Shown here piece by piece: positions 45,175 to 57,555 of a stretch of 64,000 bases of DNA (position 1 is the stretch's first letter; each line of letters opens with the position of its first letter). This DNA comes from Hemileia vastatrix. Taxonomy: Eukaryota > Basidiomycota > Pucciniomycetes > Pucciniales > Zaghouaniaceae. The notes beneath the pieces were generated by a model, which saw nothing but the letters and a program-made list of their open reading frames with translations, had not been told where the DNA came from and made no database searches. The stretch lies in NCBI GenBank assembly GCA_030280995.1, contig JASXTE010000010.1, forward strand, positions 20,973,823 to 21,037,822, read 5' to 3'. A program made the position numbers and the translations under genes.

Positions 45175-46186
45175 CTTACCTTTAGTTTTTGATAAAAATC
45201 AGAGGTTGTGAGTATAGAAAGTTGTGCAGGAAAGTTTTCTAAAAAGAGAACAAAATTTAATAGACTTAATATGGTTTGAAAGAGAGAAATTTTATTTGGA
45301 AATGAACTGGGGAAGAAGAATTGTGACATGGAGTATATGGGTGAGGATGGAAGGAAAGGGGTGCGCAGCTGATCAGGAGGATGTGGGTACTTGTGGGCTG
45401 AATTGTGGTTAAGAAAATTTTACAAAAGTAGGACATATTTGAAACTATGTTTAAGACCACAAGTACCAAATCAACCATATTTCAAAGTGTGTTTGTGTAG
45501 CATTTTTCAAATGAAACATGCTAGGCATGTTTAATAATGTTTGAGACACCATAATAAGTGTAAAATGTTTTGAAATTACTATGGTTACAGTTTTCCTGTT
45601 GTATACCAAATCAGTACCCCAATTAAGCTATTAAATTGTTACATTGTTTAAAGGGTGGACACATTGGGGTTTTATATTATGTTTTAGTAAATAGTTACAT
45701 AGAAACCTTATTTTCTTTGCTAAACTTCATTTTCATTTGTTTCCTTTCTTTTACTTTGTATATAAATTTAGTGACATCCCAGAGGGCCTCATTTGCCTAT
45801 ATAAAAGCCTTGGCTTCTCACTTTGTAGTCCACATTACTTATATTTCCTTACAACTTATTAATTAACACTATTGTTACATTTATATATATTTTTCTAGCC
45901 ATTTTATTACAGTAGTTTGAATACAAGTAACATAAGAAATATATCTACATACAAGGTTACTTTAAGAGCTATTCATTGTTATATTTTGTTTTGCTATTAG
46001 CAGAGAGATAAAATTTACTTGATTGAAATAAATCCTAACATCCAATACTTGTTTTTGTAGACCCTTATTTTCCTCTTTAGTTGTTTCTGTTGCCCTTTTA
46101 TTTTCAGGTTATATTTTTATTTGTTCTTCTTTTCCTTATTCTTCTGTATTTTTCTTTCTTCTTCTAGAAATCCGGCCAACAGTTCT

Positions 46187-47540
46187 AAGGTAGAATGTAC
46201 CATTGAGTAGTGTGGAAGTGTGTGTGATGTATGTTCAGTGGCTAGAAAATAATAATGTGTAATTTTATGCATTTTATTTTCCAATATTTACATTGCATTC
46301 TTCATAAAATACCACCTCTAATACCTTCCTATAATTTCAATCCTTTTAATTTTTCTCTTGTTTTTTTAAATTGGTGGGTTTTCCTGATTGATTTTTTTTG
46401 CTTACAGAAAATCCATCATTTGTTGTTAGTTTTCTCAGACTATGCTTCCACCTCATTTGCGGAAATTACATCTCAATCATGAAGAAAAGTTATTTATTTT
46501 AGTCCTGGAAGCTATAATAGACAATATCACTCATTTTGGTTGAAATTTAAAGCTTCCCTAATCAAAAGTTCACAGAGTTTTTCAAAAACACCACAGAAAT
46601 GGGTCAGTTGAAAATTCACCAAAAACAGGAAACCCTCACAGAATTACCAATCAAGACCTCTGTCGATTTAACAAGAAATTATCTGAAAACCAAGAGGCTG
46701 TTTGAATTTTTTTCAAACCATTTGTTTCATTTTCAGATAACTTGTTTACTTTTCATTTCTAAATATTATGGATATATATATATATATGTGCATTTATGTA
46801 TTTTTAACTCTCATGTCACTATTTTATTCTTTCTATAATATTCACCATAAAAACATGATAATACCCTTATCTTAATTAATATTTTTACATGTTCAATACC
46901 TAGTTTATTTTAACCTGTTACTGATTATGAGAATTGAGGATATAAGAATAGAATTTATTGAGTGAAAACCCATTCATTCAAGTAAGTTTGCTATATTTTT
47001 TCTTCAGAAAAGTAAGGGTTAGAATTATTATATTTTTTACTGTAAATTTTAGTGTTAGATAAATAGTAGTCATAAGTAAAAAAATTACAAAACTCATAGA
47101 TTCCAAGACAAAAATAAGGTATTTGCTATATTAGAAAATGAGAATATTTCTGGAAAAAATTGAGGTTTATAGTATCTATTAAGTGAAAGCAGGTTGTAAA
47201 ATATGCCCAAAATATAGAATATGACATCATTTGAGTTTTTTCTGTATCAATTCAATGTTTTCACTTTTGGATAATGGAAATGTAAAATGGGTTTATTGGT
47301 TTTATTAAGTCTACTATTATTTCATGTAATATATGGTTATTATATAGTTTGAGATACAGTGTAGTCAAGACCTAACACCCATCCCCTTGACTTAGACACT
47401 TATACTACTACAAAAATTAATAATATAGGTGGAAGAGGAGCTTTAGGAATTTTAAGATGTGAATAAATAAATAAAATTATCAATCAAATATTGAGGAGGA
47501 GAAATATATATATATGTATGTATACATATTTTATCATTTT
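46187..47540. other. AT-rich spacer, no gene recognised
   Basis: Only short open frames without motifs; a (TA)n-like run lies near 46772-46787. Confidence 0.6.
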
Positions 47541-47544
47541 AGTA

Positions 47545-47757
47545 CACTGCAAAAAATTAAGGGGCACCTGCAAGCAGGTGCCTATCCCTATATTCAGTTT
47601 TGATTTAAGAGTAAATTTGATTTGATGTTGCACAAGCTAGTGTGCTCATTGATCAGTGTGCAGTCTTTCCTGAAGAATTATAGGTGAGCTGAAATTGAGT
47701 TAAGTCAAAGATAGGGATTGGCACCTGCTTTCAGGTGCCCATGTTTTTTTTCTGGTG
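47545..47757 (+). mobile_element. MITE with CACTG ends (213 bp)
   Basis: The ends, about 46 bp each, form imperfect inverted repeats starting cactgcaaaaaa and caccagaaaaaa. Each contains a subterminal palindrome (ggcacctgc-aa-gcaggtgcc at 47563-47582). agta flanks both sides (47541-47544, 47758-47761). The architecture parallels the CACTA-like MITE. Confidence 0.8.
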
Positions 47758-47796
47758 AGTATCTTCAATATTTTAAAAAATGCCTAAAACTTAACT

Positions 47797-48573
47797 TTAT
47801 TTTTTGTTTTCCTGCTTTTTCACTATTCTTGACATAATACCAGCTAATTGCTTATTTTTTGGTACCCATTCAAAAACCGCTTTCTTTTTATGAAGTTTTT
47901 CATTGACATAAATGAAATCCCTGTCATTTTTTCTTGTTATCTTTTTAGATGCTTTATCACTTGATAATTTTATTGATTCTTAATTGTCAGATTTTAGTGT
48001 GAAATAATTCAAGAAATGGATCAGATAATTTAATATATTTTGATTCCATAGCCCCATCCTTGTTGCAGCACTCAGTTCCATATATTCTGCATGACATGTT
48101 TATGTGGCTACAGTTGGCATCCTCTTTGATGAACAAAAAATCAGGCTTTGTTACATTTTTATTAACATGCCACCATTTGATCTTGAAAATAACCTGCCCC
48201 AGTATGCATCTGAGAAAACAAATGGCTGAAAATTTGTTCTTTTTCTTGTAGGGAACAGATTATGTGCAGTCCCAGTATCAAATATTGAAGGATTAGAAAT
48301 GTTTTTTTCACTGAAAATCATATATTTAAAAGAAGCAGATGAGGCTTCAAGTGAAATATAAGATAGTTCAAAGATTTGTGCTGTCAGTTTTTTTAAGGTT
48401 TTTTTAATTGCCAGTGTTGGAATTTCTTTATTCCTTTGTGGGTATGTTTGTCTATAAAAATCCATATGTCTTTTTGTGTTCTGTTGACTCTGATTTTTTG
48501 GTTGTTGAGTTTTGAAAACTGTGGAGTAGGGTGGGATTATATTTGGTTGTACTATTGATAGTGGTATTATCAT
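47797..48573 (-). pseudogene. Ty1/copia remnant: protease fused to RNase H end
   Basis: Minus strand. F-D-T-G-T-A-H-N-L at about 48256-48288 resembles a copia protease site (D-T-G-A-S-H). Within 35 codons it passes into R-S-x-G-G-M-L-I-K-M (48150-48220), then C-H-A-E-Y-M-E-L-S-A-A-T (about 48060-48110) and S-I-K-L-S-S-D-K-A-S-K-K ... D-F-I-Y-V-N-E-K-L, the copia RNase H C-terminus, stopping at 47797-47799. Integrase and RT are missing, so the copy has a large internal deletion. A TAA near 47980 stands where Gln is expected. Confidence 0.72.
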
Positions 48574-48997
48574 TGGGTATTTATGTTCAAGCTAAGAGTG
48601 TGTGGTTTGTTGGAGTTAAGCTGAAAGACTTGAAAGCCAGGATAGTTTTGTTGAGTATGTCCTGGTGAGTTACAGTGGTAAATTATTTTTGGTAAGTAGC
48701 TGAAGCAGAACTCACATCTTGGGGTGATATGTTATCTTGGATATCATTAAGAGAAATATTTTTACTGTTATATTTAGTGAATTGATGAGATAGAAGATAA
48801 TTATCAAAAAAAGAGAAATTTTTCATATTTTCTGATGCAGTGACTTTCATTTATTGATTTTCTTTTTTTCCTTCATGTTTCATTTGATCCCAAGAATTTT
48901 GCATTTCCTGGTTCAAAGCTACGCCATTTATAGTCTTGTTTTCTGTTTTTTTAATTGTCTTGGTCTCTTCCAGAACTTTTGAACTGAATCTTGGATT

Positions 48998-49690
48998 TTA
49001 TTTAAGGATTTGTTGCACTAAACAACATATGATATCTTTTTTTCTGATAACTGATGCAGTTATATCCACAATTGTTTCCCTGATATTTACCTTTAGAAAG
49101 ATTGGATTATTGTAATATTTAAAATTCATGTTAAGGAGTCTCTCAAGAAATTTTAGCTGTTCCAAACTTGAAATAACATTAAAAAGGCTTTTGATGTGCC
49201 TAAATAAATTTGTGCTTGTTTTCAAATCACCTATTTAATTGTGAAGTCAAGAACTCACTGAATAAATTGTGATACCACACCCAACATGTTCTTTGCCTGA
49301 ATTTTTCAATGCTTTACTTCTCTCCAAGATTTTTTTTTCACCTTTCAAGCCACCAATTATTATTCTAAATTTTTTATACCAGATTTGATAGTTTGGTCTA
49401 TCATATTTAAGGATGTAAGGATAGTCCTTCAGGATCATCATGGCCTTGAAAATTCCATCTCTAATATATCCATCTTCTTGGAGTGTTATTAGGATTATTG
49501 TTTCTTTCTCTTCATTGTTGTAGTGAGGTTCAGTTTTGAAAGGATAATATTCATATTCTTGAGATTCTTGAGGCTGAGCTTATTATTGGGGGGAATGAGG
49601 TTCAAATGTGGGTTGGTTTGTTCAGGGAATAGGTGCCATTGGTCTTGAAGCTGGTGTATTTTATTCTTGAGGCATTTTGATAATTTCAGT
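48998..49690 (-). pseudogene. Ty1/copia-type Gag remnant
   Basis: Minus strand. The open stretch from 49441 carries L-K-Y-D-R-P-N-Y-Q-I-W-Y-K-K-F-R-I-I-I-G, resembling the N-Y-x-x-W motif of copia Gag proteins. The same frame extends upstream to about 49670 with a Pro/Gln-rich start. It is followed by many stops. It lies upstream of and in the same orientation as the protease-RNase H remnant, so it is probably the same element. Confidence 0.55.
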
Positions 49691-50089
49691 TTGAGAGGTA
49701 GTAGATAAATGGATATAGAGAAGGATAATTAGAAAAAGAAAAGGAAAAGGAAAAGAGAAGAAGAAGAAGAAGTAATATGAATGCAAAAATTGAAGTAAAG
49801 AGAAGAGAAAATAAAGTGTTAAGAACTAAGAGGGAGGACTACTACTAGTGCTAACACTAGCCAAAGATGGGACTGAATATGATAAAGATAGCAGAGAGAC
49901 TAACTGAAACTGACTATGTTGGAATTTCCAACAGTGAGGGTTATCACTATGGGAGACTAAGAAGTAACTTCATTACTAAATAAGTTGTCTGATGAGGAGT
50001 ACACCACAGTGCATGCCCCATAGAAATACCTTATTAATTATCACTCTCTCCTGCCTATTACAGAGCATAATACCCATAGTGCTCCTTCT

Positions 50090-52461
50090 CCTTGAATCTC
50101 AACCCAAATCCTAAAATTACCACCCTTTCACCCCTTTCCTTCTCAAAATCCTTCTCCTTTCCCTAAGAATTACCTTAGTTCTCCACTGGTTCCCAAGACC
50201 TATCTTCTACCCCATAGACTTTACAGTGCACCAAATGCTGAACCATTCCCCTGTACACCTTCTTAGAAAAGATATTTTCTACTTCCCTCTTCATTTCCTA
50301 TGTAGACTGGCACTGATGGCTCTTCTGGACACCCTGGTATTGTATCTTCTTGGAGCTTCATGAGTAATGAGATATTGAACACTGAGTGCACTTGTCTCAT
50401 TGAAATTTGTAGTTCCAGTTTGTATGCTGAGTCAGATATCTTGTGCTTGATATTTAATGGGCCTACTTTCTTATGATCTAAGTTGGCTCTTGGGAGTAAT
50501 GTTGAAAGGAATAATTAGATTAACCAAACCTCATCACCTACCTGTAGAACCTGATGTTTATTTTCTCCTTGATCATAGTGGCACTTTGTTGAATTTTGGG
50601 ATAGTTTGAGTGCTTCTTCTAATTCTTGACATATATTCAGTATTTTCTGAACCTGCCTTTCAGCTTCTGGAACTTGAAAAATTGATAGGCTAACAATTTA
50701 GAATGTTGAGTGGGATTCATATTTTGCATAGAAAGGTGACATGTCTGGTTGTTGTATGAGAGTTCAGACAATGGTAGCCACTGAACCCAATAATCTTACT
50801 GATAGTTTATGAAATGATGTATGTATTGTTAAATTAATTTACTCACCATCTCAAATTTCCTATAGTTCTGTGGTTTCCATGCTCTTGATAAGATGGGCTT
50901 AAATTTTAATTAATCATATATTGATTTTAAAAACTTAGAGTTAAAATTACTTCCTCTTTCTGATACTATACATTCAAGAAATACATGTAAATTCTAGAAA
51001 TGTGCCACAATTAAGTCTAAAATACCTTCTGATGTGACCTTGGTAGTAGTGGGGATACAGTGTACCATCTTGGTTCAACAGTCAACTAATGTGAGGATAG
51101 TGTTCTTTCCTTGAAACCTAAGTAATTCCACTATAAGATCATAAGAGAGTTCCTTCCATGGCTTCTTGGGTACACTTAATGGGGTTAATGGTGTAGCTTC
51201 TTGTCTGACCTTGTTCCTCTAGCAAGTATCACATGCTGCTAAATAGCTCTGTATAATATGCCTTCATGGACTTCCAATAAAAATTACATTTTACCAGCTC
51301 CACTGTCTTTAGGGGTCCTGGGTGTCCTGAAATTGAAGAACTGTGCCTTTGTTTTACCACATGCCTCTTTAGCTCTTAATTTTTTAGAACTAATATCCTA
51401 CCATTCCAATACAGCACTTCCCCTTCCAAGTGATACTCTTCTAATCTCTTCATTACCAATACCTCCTTAGAGAAGAATTCCTTCACCAGCTCCTGCACTC
51501 TCTCATCCCTTTCCTTCCCCCTCCTTACCCATTCTAACAAATCTCCATATTCCAATTCCACCTCATATAGGATTAGCCTCTCTTCAAGATCCCCCTTCAG
51601 TAAAGTTGCACCAATAGTGTGTAACTTGGTTGGCTCTGGGCTCAAGTAAGAGCTTTGAAATAGCACATCAGGTTTTCCACTTTTCTTTCCTTTTCTGAAT
51701 TTAACAATGAAGTTTATTCTACATAACAGCTCTTCTCATAAAACTTTCCTTCATGTCAGATTTTTTGTGGTCAGGAATGGTTCCAAGTTTTTGTGATCTG
51801 TATAGATTATAACTTGAAAACAATGTTCTACTCCTTCCAAGTAGTGGAATCAGGTACATACAGCCTCTACTAATAAAATTAGCTCTTTATCATAGATTTC
51901 TTAGCTCAATTTAGCACCCAGTAGTGTATGTAACAAATATGCTACTGGGTGTAAGACCTTTTTGGAATCATTTTGAGAAAATAAAGAGACTAGTTCAAAA
52001 TATGAGCAGTCAAATTCAAGATGAAATGGCTTTAGTAAGCCTGAGATTACAAGAATAGTGGCCATCTAAAATTGCCTCTTTAGGTAGTCAAAAACATCCT
52101 GTAGGCTACTTTTACACATGAATCTAACTTATTTACCTGTAAGGTTGTGTAGTGGTCAGAAGATATGAGAATAGTTGTCAATAAAGCAGTGGTAAAAATT
52201 TTCAAAGCCTAAAAATGACTGGAGCTCCTTTACTGATGCTAGTATTGGCCACTGTATTACTGATTTTACCTCCTCCTGTTCCATATGCACCCTATCCTTA
52301 ATAAATATCATGGCAAAATAGGGTATTACCTTTGCTGAAAGGACAAATTCTTTGGAGGTCAACCATACTTGCACCTTTCTTAAGTGCTTAAAACAATCCT
52401 TCACTTGCATCTGATGTTCCTCCACAGATCATAAGTAAACCAAGATTATGTTGACTACCTT
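50090..52461 (-). pseudogene. Ty3/gypsy remnant: RT end, RNase H, integrase
   Basis: Minus strand, many stops and shifts. At 52425-52156: E-E-H-Q-M-Q-V, then V-K-E-L-Q-S-F-L-G-F-x-N-F-Y, the RT/RNase H connection of gypsy elements. RNase H traces follow to about 51700 (Y-T-D-H-K-N-L-E-P-F). At 51666-51376: W-N-G-R-I-L-V and then an integrase zinc region (S-G-H-P-G, C-x2-C) and core traces to about 50500. The RT is cut at its Y-x-D-D region by element E at 52462. It is a different lineage from B/C/D. Confidence 0.75.
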
Positions 52462-53762
52462 TATCAGCCTGTTGTCTAGAAGGAAGAGGAAAAGGAAGAA
52501 GAAATGAAGAAGAAAAAGCGAAAGAGTATTGAAGGAAAGAAAATGAAAGGGAAAAAACTAAGGAAATAAAGGATAAAAAAATAAAAAGCATATAAGGAAA
52601 GCAATGATAAAAGGAAAAGACTGGAGTTTATGACAACTTATGGAAGAGGGTTTTCTTTGAGTATGCAAGTAAACAATTTTCTATCTGCTTAAATAACAAT
52701 GAATAACAGTAAATAATCTTACAGCAACCTTTAGTTTTACTTTAAAAAATATTTAAGGGGAGACAAGTGTCACAGTAGAATAAAAATAAAATTTAATTGG
52801 TTAAAGATAATGTAATAATGTAAGTGATGAGGCTACAGGGGGTTACCAAAGGCCTTTATATAATAAAAAGGCCCTCTGAAGCACCACATAAATGTAATAA
52901 AAACATTAAGCAAAGTAAAACATAAAAAACAAAATATTTCAATAAAATGTAAGGGTAATTCTGTCATAATTAACTAAAATACATGAGGAAGAGCCCATTC
53001 TTCCACCATTCAAACCCAAACACAAATTAAAGAATTAGTGAGCCATTAAGTAAGTTTAAGAAATGTAAAAATAAATAATTTACTGATAAATATGTTTTAT
53101 AAAATTTAAATAATACTTAATTTAATGTGAAACATATAAATAAACTCTTTTAACATGTAAAAATGGTGTAAATAAATTATTTAGTATAAAACATGAATAA
53201 TTAATTATTTTTAACTATTATTATTAGTTTAATAATTATTTTAAGTTAAAACAAGTATATATTTTAATAAGATTCCTAGTTTTTAAAGTACAACATTAAT
53301 AATTTACTTAATAAAGTGTTTTAAATTGTCTAATACTTTGATGACACAATTATGAGTCAAAAAAGCGTCCAATATTTATGTATTATAGGATATGAAAGTT
53401 ATTATTTAATCTAATAGATTAACTAATTAATTAATCACCTTATAAGTTAAAATTATTGCATATAGCTATAATGTAAAATTATAATTTATTAATTATAAAT
53501 TAATAGTTATAAAATACATAAAATTGTGCCCATATTTTATAGAATAAAATGTATTATATTCTTATTTACTTTTATATACAATTTATATAGTAAAGAATTT
53601 CTATAACCATTATTTTAATTATTTTATCATAATTTCGTTACATGATTTTATTATTCAATATAATATTAATTTTTATACATAATATGCATAATTTTTATCC
53701 CCACTTTCAGGTCCAATGAATTAACATAACATTTAAAGGACTCCTGGCACAGCCTTGCTGAC
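52462..53762 (-). repeat. Element E 3' LTR
   Basis: tatcagcctgttgtctagaagg (left, degenerate TG) to cagccttgctgaca (right). 1301 bp. It contains the reversed conserved block tgacacaattatgagtcaaaaaagcg (53342-53367) and a TATA near 52858 (minus). Confidence 0.85.
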
Positions 53763-53789
53763 ACTCCCTCACTCTAAAAAACAATAAAA

Positions 53790-55640
53790 AAATACTAAGA
53801 TTTTTTCTTTTTAAACTTTTTTAAAATAGTAGAAAGGTTAAAAATTTCTTTTCCAGGTATCCATGCATCATGATCATATGATATATTCTTATATCTTAAA
53901 CAATATTCATTACCTTTTTTAGAAGTAATAATTCTATCATTGTGAATTTTATCAATTTCTGCAGTTTATGTGACTTCCTAAGGATTTTTCTTAAGTAATC
54001 AATTTCTTTTAGAAACTAACACCACACAATATGGGGGGTGGACTTTCTAGTGAGTCGGCAACCTTGGACCCAAACTCACCACAGATTGAACACACATTGA
54101 GCTATTGATAAAGGAACCATACAATCAGGAATGAACACCACTAAGCAGAACAGTTTTAGGTGGGTGTTCAAGTAGAGTTCAGTTTGGGTTCAGTATGAGT
54201 TCAGTCTGAGTTCCATCTGAGTTCCATCTCAGTTCAGGTTGAGGACTTGCTAACAATTCTACCCCCTATATTGCGTAGTGTAAGTCACTTTTAGAAGTAT
54301 AAGGTTTAAGTAGGGAAATGGGGAAAGCAGGATGTTTTTTGTCATATGGAGAATAAAATACAACTTCTACTAAATTTTCTACAACCATTCTTTAAACAAA
54401 AAATTTTCCTACAAAAGGATCCTTTAATTTATTATTGACCTGTATATTTAAGTGTAATGTAGATATAAGCACTTAATCACCCTTTTTTGAATGTGTATTA
54501 TCTATGGGATTTATCTTATCTATATTTCTTGTATTCAAATGCTTTATCAATAAAACTTTGGGCATGTATTCTGCATAGCTACTGAATTTGCATAAAAAAT
54601 TTTACACCATAATGTAGTTCCAACTTTAATAATTTATTATTGAAAATTTGAGCAGGAGTGTTTGAGACATAACCTAGCCAGAGCTCAAAAGGCTTTCTTT
54701 AAGTGACAGAGTGTAAAGTGCTATTATAAGAAAATTAAGGACCTGGTAATAGAGTGACTTAGTCATGAGTAAATCTGTCATTGTCTTTATATTCTAATCC
54801 AAAGGCACAATACCTTCTAATCATATCTTCCAGAGTTAGAATCATTCTTTCAGCTAGGCCATCAGTCTGATGATGGTGAGCTTTAGACAACTTTAACTCA
54901 CAGCCACAAATATCCATCAATGAGGTCCAAAACTCAGAAGTAAATTTTGGATCTCTATTAGAGATAATGGCTTTTGGGAATCCAAAAATATTAAACATAT
55001 ATGACCACCATAAGAAAGCTAAATCTTTGGTGGATACATCCATATGGGTAGAACCAGTGAAAAATTCCATATTAATAATTTTCCATGGAGTATCAGGTGC
55101 TTCAATAAGTTGCATAAATCCTGCTCTTTTACCTTATAATATCTTAGATTTTTGGCAAGAATCAGAAGATTCAACAGATTTTGTGTTTTCAGACATATTA
55201 GACCACCATGCAGTGTTTTTAATCCTAACCATGGTTTTTTCTAGATCAAAATGACCTGCCAATAATTCTTCATGACAGAGTTTTAAGATAGGTCCTATCA
55301 TGGAAGGAGGAGTAGCAATGACATTAGTAAGTCTTCTCCTGTAATAAATAGAACCATCATCAATGGAAAAATTTCCTTTATTCAAAGCATTTTGGTACTT
55401 CTGAGGAAGAGATTTTATCAATTCTTGTATTAAAGCACTCCTTGTATTATTTAAGATTGTAACTAATTTATTTGAATCAAAATCTTTTTCATATGAATCC
55501 ACAATAATTTGTAATAGATCCTCTTTTACATCCACAATATATATGCCATATATATGAATGGTATCATCTTCAGGTACATAATATGGATTGAAATAATTAT
55601 TTAGTAAAGTTAATCTTGATAATATATTCAAATTTGAAAA
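53790..55640 (-). pseudogene. pol: Element E integrase
   Basis: Minus strand. The chromodomain-like tail (D-A-W-I-P-G-K-E) ends K-K-K-K-S near 53800. The AT-hook-like stretch is degenerate and split from upstream sequence by the MITE at 54020-54280. The core is open at 55115-54759. The first catalytic Asp is Glu (I-N-M-E-F), followed by a deletion of ~30 residues. The second is Asn (I-S-N-R-D-P); the Glu is present (L-A-E-R-M). The zinc region lies at 55134-55300. Inactive. Confidence 0.85.
54020..54280 (-). mobile_element. CACTA-like MITE, copy 2 (261 bp, TSD taa)
   Basis: Same family as 43724-43973 in the opposite orientation: CACCACACAATAT ... ATATTGCGTAGTG, with taa on both sides (54017-54019, 54281-54283). 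The subterminal palindrome is decayed compared with copy 1. Confidence 0.87.
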
Positions 55641-56687
55641 AAATTAAAAGATTTTTGAATAATTGTCATTCTACCCCTGTACTCTTGAAAAGCTAGCTGC
55701 CAACTAAACATATTTCTGTTTGGGGTTTTTAAGTTCAAGAGGGATTTTACTGCACTAAAGCCAGCAATCAATTTTAAATTTTGATCATCCAGGTAACAAT
55801 GAAGATTTTCTGAAGGCTATACAGCTTCTAAACACTTTGGTTGAGTGGCCCCATTTTTCAATTTCCTGTTTCTTAATGTTCTTGAAATATAACAAATTAC
55901 TACTTCTTTATTTTTATCAATAATAATTTGTTTCTGTAGAAGAGCAGCTCCTAGTCCAACAAAACTTGCATCAGTGCAGAGTAAAAAGGTTTTATTTAAA
56001 TATGGAAGAGCAAGGATTGGGGAAGACATTAAATATTTCTTCAATGCATTAAAGGATTTTTGTGTTTCATCATTCCAGACAAAAGTTAAATCCTTTCTTG
56101 TAAATTTTGTAAGAGGCAAGGCTAAGACTTGATAATTTTTTATATTATATCTATAATGTCCACACATTCCCAAGAAAATCTGGATTTCTCTAACAGAGGT
56201 TAGTGCTTTCACATTTTGGATTGCAGCAACTTTATTCAGGTCCACACAGATTTGTAACCCTGATACAAAATGGCCAAGAACCTTCAAGGATTGAAAACCA
56301 AATTTATGTTTTTTCATGGCTAAGATCATGTTAATGTCATCCATCTTTTTTAAGACTCTATTCAGGTGGTAGATGTGTTCATCAAAGGTTTTTGAGAATA
56401 TTATAATGTCATTAATATACACCATCAACCAACTTTCAATTATTTCCTGATGAAATGTATAATCCATCACTTTTTAAAAGACTGAAGGGGAATTTTTTGG
56501 TCCAAATGGAATTCTTACATACTTAAATATACCCATATGAGTTTCAAAAAGCAAGAACTTCTGAGAGTTTTTCTCAACTGGTATTTGGGGATATACCTTG
56601 TTACCATTTAAACAAATAATAAATTTTGCTCCTTGAAAAGTAGCATGAATAGAGTTTATTCTTGGAAAAGGATATATATCATCCGCT

Positions 56688-57437
56688 TTTCATGTGTCAT
56701 GTGACACTCAAAGTAAAATTAAAAGTTTATTCCATAATCCAGTACAAAAATACATAAGTGCAGAAGTAACATCTACATAGCAACTGCATTTCACTTTGTG
56801 TGCCTTGATTTGACTGAACTATTGACCACACTATCTAAATCTTAAAGTCTAAATTATTCAATAATATGATTATGCTTTTCATTATTAAGAAATTTTGCAG
56901 CATATAAGTGCTATGGTCAATGAAATATTCTAAATGTGGGTTATTGTGTATCTGAGGGTAATTAAGGGTCTGTGAGTACAAGTAGCAGTATGGTTAAAGG
57001 ATCTATGGTCTATATTGGAGGGTCTGTGATAGGGTAACAATGGTTTATTAAAGAGGTCAATGTGAGGTGGAGTTATCTATATAATTGGTTGGATGGGTTT
57101 GAAATTCCTTAGAGTTGAATTATAATATTATTGTGATAATAGTTAAAAAAATATAAAACTATTATTGTTTCCTACCTTTCTTAATAATCAATTTTACTCA
57201 ATCTTAAGTTCCTAAACCTTTCTTTTATTATTAAGTTCCAACCCTTAGTGAGATTAGCCCGAATAATTAGTGTCACTTTAAAAATACATTAATATTCCTC
57301 TTGAACCTATCTCAAAGCAGTATTAATTTCTCTTTGACATATCTTTGAATCACTTCTTCAAAGAAATCCTCAATTACGTTTCTAATCTCACTTGCTCAGG
57401 CACACCCTTGGCCTTGTGCATAGGCAGTCTGGTGACA
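56688..57437 (+). repeat. Solo LTR of a different family inside element E
   Basis: 750 bp from tttcatgtgtcatgtgacac (ancestral TG lost) to ggtctggtgaca. Flanks ccgct and ccact agree at 4 of 5 bases. It is the same family as the LTR at 60271-61077, in inverted relation (shared actc.a.g, atctttgaatcacttc, aca cccttg.ccttgtgc). The E RT sequence resumes on both sides. Strand is arbitrary. Confidence 0.8.
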
Positions 57438-57555
57438 CCACTGTATAAATATTTAAAGCTCTTTAGTGTCCACATCATAAGAAATTAACACAGGTGATAT
57501 GACACAATATTTTAGGATAAAATCCACCTTTTCAATTATATTCATCAATATATTA

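Larger units (their letters stand above)
40847..45550. mobile_element. 4.7 kb TIR DNA transposon inside the solo LTR
   Basis: Left end gggggtctcaaacatta and the reversed right end ggtgtctcaaacatta are inverted repeats; aaacatgcc recurs further in on both sides. ataata flanks both sides (40841-40846, 45551-45556). A perfect 12-bp hairpin (40921-40932 with 40940-40951) lies near the left end. The cargo is a Cys-rich gene (plus) and a Myb/SANT-like fragment (minus). I do not find a transposase, so it may be non-autonomous or too decayed. Short TSD and Myb-like partner would fit PIF/Harbinger, but this is uncertain. Confidence 0.72.
40192..46181 (+). repeat. Solo LTR (B/C family) split by a DNA transposon
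   Basis: Left end tgtcagccagac and right end cttctagaaatccggccaaca match the C LTR termini. Flanks tttct and gttct agree at 4 of 5 bases. The two halves (40192-40846 and 45557-46181) total about 1280 bp, the normal LTR size. The right half holds the TATA context gcctatataaaagccttgg (45798). No pol sequence is present, so it is a solo LTR. Confidence 0.85.

Noticed and set aside
45224..45478. Small overlapping frames near the right end of the TIR transposon
   Set aside because: Short, on both strands, no motif; probably chance frames in the transposon end.
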